DNA from: Streptomyces sp. NBC_00271
Lineage (GTDB): Bacteria; Actinomycetota; Actinomycetes; Streptomycetales; Streptomycetaceae
Direction: 5' to 3'
DNA: 64,000 nt
NCBI RefSeq assembly: GCF_036178845.1
Contig: NZ_CP108070.1
Coordinates: 10,664,001-10,728,000 of the forward strand
In this document: piece after piece, positions 60,973 to 64,000 of the stretch
Position numbering within the stretch: the stretch's first letter is position 1
Layout of the letters: every line of letters begins with the position of its first letter
Program-made: the position numbers and the translations under genes
Notes under the pieces: model-generated
What the model saw: only the letters and a program-made list of their open reading frames with translations
Told to the model about the DNA's origin: nothing
The model's database searches: none

Positions 60973-61672
60973 ATGACCTCCGTACTCATTGTCAATCAGC
61001 AGTCCTTGCAGCGCCGCGGACTGCGCATGCTCCTGGCGGAGGAGCCCCACCTGGCTGTCGTCGGCGAGGCCTCGAGCGGGGCCGAGGCGGTCCGCATGAG
61101 CGCCGCACTGTGCCCCGACGTCGTGGTGATGGACAGCCACATTTCCGACTCGGACGGCACCGAGACCATCCGCCGCATCACACGGCCTCCCACCCTCCCC
61201 TGGACCCCCGAACTCTCCAGAACGCAAGGGAACCGTCCACGCGTGCTGATCCTGACCCCCGCCAGCCACGAGCAGCGCGCCTACGCCGCCCTGCGCGCCG
61301 GTGCCGGTGGCTTCCTTCTCCACGACGCCACCCCCGGCGAACTGACCGCGGCCATCCGTGTCGTGGCCGCCGGGGACGCCGTCATCCCCCCCCGGCCTGA
61401 CCCGCGCTCTCATCGACACCGTCCGACAGTTGCCACCTGCGCTCCCTGCCGAGCGGGAAGTCGGGATCGGCACGCTCACCGAGCGGGAGCGTGTCGTGCT
61501 CACCGCCGTCGCCTCCGGCTGGTCCAATGCCGAGATCGCTGCGCGGCTGTCCATCGCCACGACCACCGTCACGGCCCACGTCAGCAACATCCTCGCCAAG
61601 ATCGGTGCCCGCGCCCGTGTCCAGGCGGTGGTCTTCGCCTACGAATCGGGCCTGGTGCTGCCGGCCGCCTGA
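60973..61672 (+). pseudogene. NarL-type response regulator split at a C8 tract
   Basis: Receiver: SVLIVNQQSLQRRGLRMLLA, Asp in CPDVVVMDSHISDSDG, and FLLHDATPGEL where the usual Lys is His. After GDAVI the sequence runs into eight C (61386-61393) and the frame breaks; the LuxR domain (LTERERVVLTAVASGWSNAE, IATTTVTAHVSNILAKIG) is intact one frame over. Full length would be about 233 residues. No kinase gene adjacent. Confidence 0.8.
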
Positions 61673-61821
61673 ACAGCCCGAAGCCCTGCCGCGGCCTCCA
61701 GCTGGTCGACCGCGGTGGGAGCCCACCTCTGACGCGTAAATAGATCCTGGTCAGGATGGGTGTGGGCAGGGCTGAGTGCCCGGTGGTCGCGGTGGGTCGC
61801 CGGGTGTCTGGGGCTGCCGGG

Positions 61822-63066
61822 TCAGGCGGGGTTCTCCCTCGGGTTGAGGGTGACGGTGTAGCCGAGCTGGTTGAGCTGGTTGACCGCGCGGCGGGTGGCG
61901 CGTTCGGGGTCGCGTTGGGTGAAGTAGGTGCCGCCGAGTTCCTGGTAGGGCACGTTGTCGGTGAGCATGTGCCAGAGCGCGGTGATGATCGAGTGCTCGA
62001 CGGCGACCAGCGCTCTGAGGGGGCCGCGGCGGGCGGTCAGGCGCTTGTAACGGGCCTGCAGATAGGTGTCTTTGGTTCTGACCGCGCCGAACGCGGCGAG
62101 GCCGAGGGCGCCCTTCAGGTAGGGGTTGCCGGGCCGGACTTTGGTGCTTTTGGTGCGGCCGGCGGACTCGTGGTGGCCGGGGCAGACCCCGGCCCAGGAC
62201 GCGAGGTGTTTGGCGGTGGCGAAGCGGTTCATGTCGCCGCCGGTCTCCGCGATGATCACTTCGGCGACGGCCCGGTTGATCCCGGGGATGGTGTCGAGCA
62301 GGTCGAGGGCGCCACGAAAGGGTGCCATCGCCTCCTCGATGCGTCCGGTGAGCTGGTCGATCATCGTGGTGAGCTGGTCGTAGTGGTCCAGATGCAGGCG
62401 GGCCAGGAACGCGTGGTGTTCGCGGAAGCGTCCGGTCAGGGCCTCGGTGAGTTCGGGGATTTTGTTGCGGAGCCTGCGTTTTGCCAGGTCCGCGAGGACC
62501 TGCGGGTCACCTTCGCCGCGGATGAGGGCTTCGAGCATGGCCCGGCCGGAGACGCCCATGATGTCGGAGGCGACTGCGGAGAGTTTGATGCCGGTGTCCT
62601 CCAGCAGCTTTTCCAGCCGCTGGACCGCCCGGCCGCGTTCACGGGTGGCGGTGGTCCGGGCGCGGGTGAGGTCCCGTAGTTCGCGGACCGGCTCGGGCGG
62701 CACGAAGGAGGGCCTCACCAGGCCGTGGGCGCCGAGCTGGGCGAGCCACGCCGCGTCCGAGACGTCCGTCTTGCGGCCGGGCAGGTTCTTGACCTGCCGC
62801 GCGTTGACGAGGATCACGTTCAACTCGCAGGCCAGCACGTAGTAGAACGGTTTCCAGTAGTCCGAGGTCGCCTCGATCACCACCAGCGTCACCCGTGCGG
62901 CGAGCAGATGATCCCGCAGGGCGAGGACCGCGTTCGTCGTCGATCCCCACGTCGTGGTCTCGGTCGTGAAGGACCCCCGCCGCTTCGTACTCGGGGTGCG
63001 GACGCACGCCTTGGCGTCCTTCTTGCTGATGTCGAGGCCCACGCAGCGTTCGTGCAGCACGTCCAT
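61822..63066 (-). CDS. IS110-family transposase, second type
   Basis: 414 residues and complete. DEDD: CVGLDISKKDAKACV (Asp), VVIEATSDYWKPFYYVL (Glu), KTDVSDAAWLAQL (Asp pair). Tnp20: DTIPGINRAVAEVIIAETGG and WAGVCPGHHESAGRTKSTKV, with the conserved Ser. GGGAG precedes the ATG at 63066; longer frames upstream are not conserved. It is only distantly similar to the element at 34-35 kb. The non-coding flank at 63067-63350 holds a TCCACGG-TTC-CCGTGGA hairpin (63164-63180). Confidence 0.92.
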   Translation of the reverse strand: MDVLHERCVGLDISKKDAKACVRTPSTKRRGSFTTETTTWGSTTNAVLALRDHLLAARVTLVVIEATSDYWKPFYYVLACELNVILVNARQVKNLPGRKTDVSDAAWLAQLGAHGLVRPSFVPPEPVRELRDLTRARTTATRERGRAVQRLEKLLEDTGIKLSAVASDIMGVSGRAMLEALIRGEGDPQVLADLAKRRLRNKIPELTEALTGRFREHHAFLARLHLDHYDQLTTMIDQLTGRIEEAMAPFRGALDLLDTIPGINRAVAEVIIAETGGDMNRFATAKHLASWAGVCPGHHESAGRTKSTKVRPGNPYLKGALGLAAFGAVRTKDTYLQARYKRLTARRGPLRALVAVEHSIITALWHMLTDNVPYQELGGTYFTQRDPERATRRAVNQLNQLGYTVTLNPRENPA

Positions 63067-63365
63067 GACCTTGCTCCCTCCCTGGCGACGGACCTGTCGT
63101 ATGCCGTTCCGGGAGGGCCAGGGTGAATCAGGAATTCTGACGCACGTGCTTCGCAGCAACACTCCACGGTTCCCGTGGACGGCCCCCAGCACCACGCTGA
63201 CCTGCGAGCTCACCAGCATCACAGAAGTATCGGTTTCGGCCGGAACGAACCCCTCCAGCGTCTCGGACCGGCATCAGCCCACGTCAGGGCAGACAGAAGC
63301 ACCTCCAGCGCGCGCGATGGCATTTACCACGCCCCCGGCGCGCACCGAAGGTGCGCTGGACCGCT

Positions 63366-63510
63366 GACCTGAAGATCGCCGAGCAGGTGAACCGCTTGGT
63401 CCGACTGTCGCGCCAGGCCGGGGATTTGGTGGTGTGGGTGCTGCACTCCGAGCCCGGCACCGGCGACGTTTTCGACCCGGCCCTCGGCCATGTCCGGCTC
63501 ATGGAGGAGC
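63366..63510 (+). pseudogene. Isochorismatase-family cysteine hydrolase fragment
   Basis: QVNRLVRLSRQAGDLVVWVL then HSEPGTGDVFDPALGHVRLM matches the segment around the first active-site residues of isochorismatase-like hydrolases. The start, the catalytic Cys end and the rest are missing. Conserved sequence ends near MEEL; 63511-63737 shows nothing recognisable. Confidence 0.55.
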
Positions 63511-63737
63511 TGGAGCGAGCGGACGGGGTGCAGATATGCCACCACCGCGGTCAGCCGGGGCCCGTACTGCACCGGCGCGTCCACCCCGGCCGGAGCATTT
63601 GCGCAGGTCGCCGTCGCGCATCCGCACCGCCGCGCCACGAGCCGGTGCTCGACAACCCGGGAAGTTGCCCATCACGCCGCCGAGAGATGATCGCCCGCCA
63701 GGCTCACACGGCACGGCCCCCCGCAGCCACGCCGGTG

Positions 63738-64000
63738 TCAGGACAGGGGCCAGTGGCGCAAGGCGGCGTCGGCCAGCTCCTGCAAGTCGTCGCGGGCGAC
63801 GCCGCTCGCGGCTTGGACGGCGATGCCGTAGGCGAGGGTGGTGAGGTAGCGGGCCAGGAGGCCGGGGTCGGTCTGCGGGGGCAGATCGCCGTCATCGACG
63901 GCGCGCCGGAACCGCTCGCGGATGCGGGCGTATCCGGTAGTGCGCCAGTCGACGAGGAGGGCGCGGACATCCTGGCCGGAGTCGCTGGTGGCCAGCGCCC
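63738..64000 (-). CDS. TetR-family regulator, C-terminal part (runs off the window)
   Basis: The open frame entering from the right edge reads RALLVDWRTTGYARIRERFR, AVDDGDLPPQTDPGLLARYL then TTLAYGIAVQAASGVARDDL and ends ALRHWPLS-stop. This is the ligand-binding half of an AcrR/TetR protein. The DNA-binding half lies beyond 64000. The opposite-phase frame of the same stretch is a shadow. Confidence 0.7.
   Translation of the reverse strand, partial: ALATSDSGQDVRALLVDWRTTGYARIRERFRRAVDDGDLPPQTDPGLLARYLTTLAYGIAVQAASGVARDDLQELADAALRHWPLS

Noticed and set aside
61756..62679. Val/Gly-rich plus-strand frame of 307 codons
   Set aside because: Antisense shadow of the second IS110-family transposase.
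63704..63970. 88-residue minus-strand frame at the window edge
   Set aside because: Pro/Ser-rich shadow; the TetR C-terminal sequence is in a neighbouring minus frame that stays open to the edge.

Overview
The window looks like chromosomal DNA of a Streptomyces or close relative. It has very high GC with G/C at third codon positions, frequent GTG starts, Tat-type and Sec-type exported proteins, a GPP34-like protein, an ANTAR fragment, and IS families common in streptomycetes. No rRNA, tRNA or CRISPR array was seen. No housekeeping genes were recognised, and insertion-sequence debris is dense after 27.6 kb, which fits an accessory region such as a chromosome arm (inference).

Region 1 (0-17.7 kb) is orderly metabolism. 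It holds an acyl-CoA synthetase translationally coupled to a metallo-beta-lactamase hydrolase, two opposing short-chain dehydrogenases (one lacking its nucleotide-binding N-terminus), a Tat-exported beta-propeller/amidohydrolase, a membrane pseudokinase, a PobA-like aromatic hydroxylase, a Tat-exported GH78 alpha-L-rhamnosidase divergent from a serine hydrolase across a LacI-type operator, and a zinc alcohol dehydrogenase.

Region 2 (17.8-23 kb) is a sulfide-detoxification regulon. It encodes sulfide:quinone oxidoreductase, a CstB-like persulfide dioxygenase-rhodanese fusion, a single-domain rhodanese, a TauE/SafE exporter, a CsoR/CstR-type repressor and a rhodanese-DUF2892 membrane protein. 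Near-identical ATACCCC...GGGGTAT palindromes precede three of its transcription units, so the genes probably form one persulfide-controlled circuit: sulfide to persulfide to sulfite, then export.

Region 3 (23-27.5 kb) has small regulators, a VOC protein, an HTH/membrane/ectodomain protein, a secreted CHAP-domain protein and an exported hypothetical.

Region 4 (27.6-46 kb) is an IS graveyard with islands of intact genes. A broken IS4 lies beside other gene fragments. A ferredoxin is coupled to a single-ORF ferredoxin-reductase-P450 fusion. A nested structure follows in which an IS982 transposase gene is split by a 4.5-kb unit bounded by 97-bp inverted ends; the IS5-type transposase in that unit is itself split by a complete IS110 element. 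Then come an oxidoreductase/TetR divergent pair, a truncated AraC gene, a 189-bp MITE, a DHFR-like reductase, a Tat-exported protein and several small proteins.

Region 5 (46-55.7 kb) has a two-component system, a GPP34 protein, a secreted carboxylesterase, a truncated ISL3 transposase, a CadD-type transporter, a GNAT protein and an alpha/beta hydrolase.

Region 6 (55.7-64 kb) has a decayed IS5, then an apparently AT-richer island (epimerase, broken Dabb gene, broken MFS transporter, SnoaL-like protein), then IS66 and MerR remnants, a response regulator broken at a C8 tract, a complete second IS110-family transposase, an isochorismatase fragment and the C-terminal part of a TetR regulator at the window edge.
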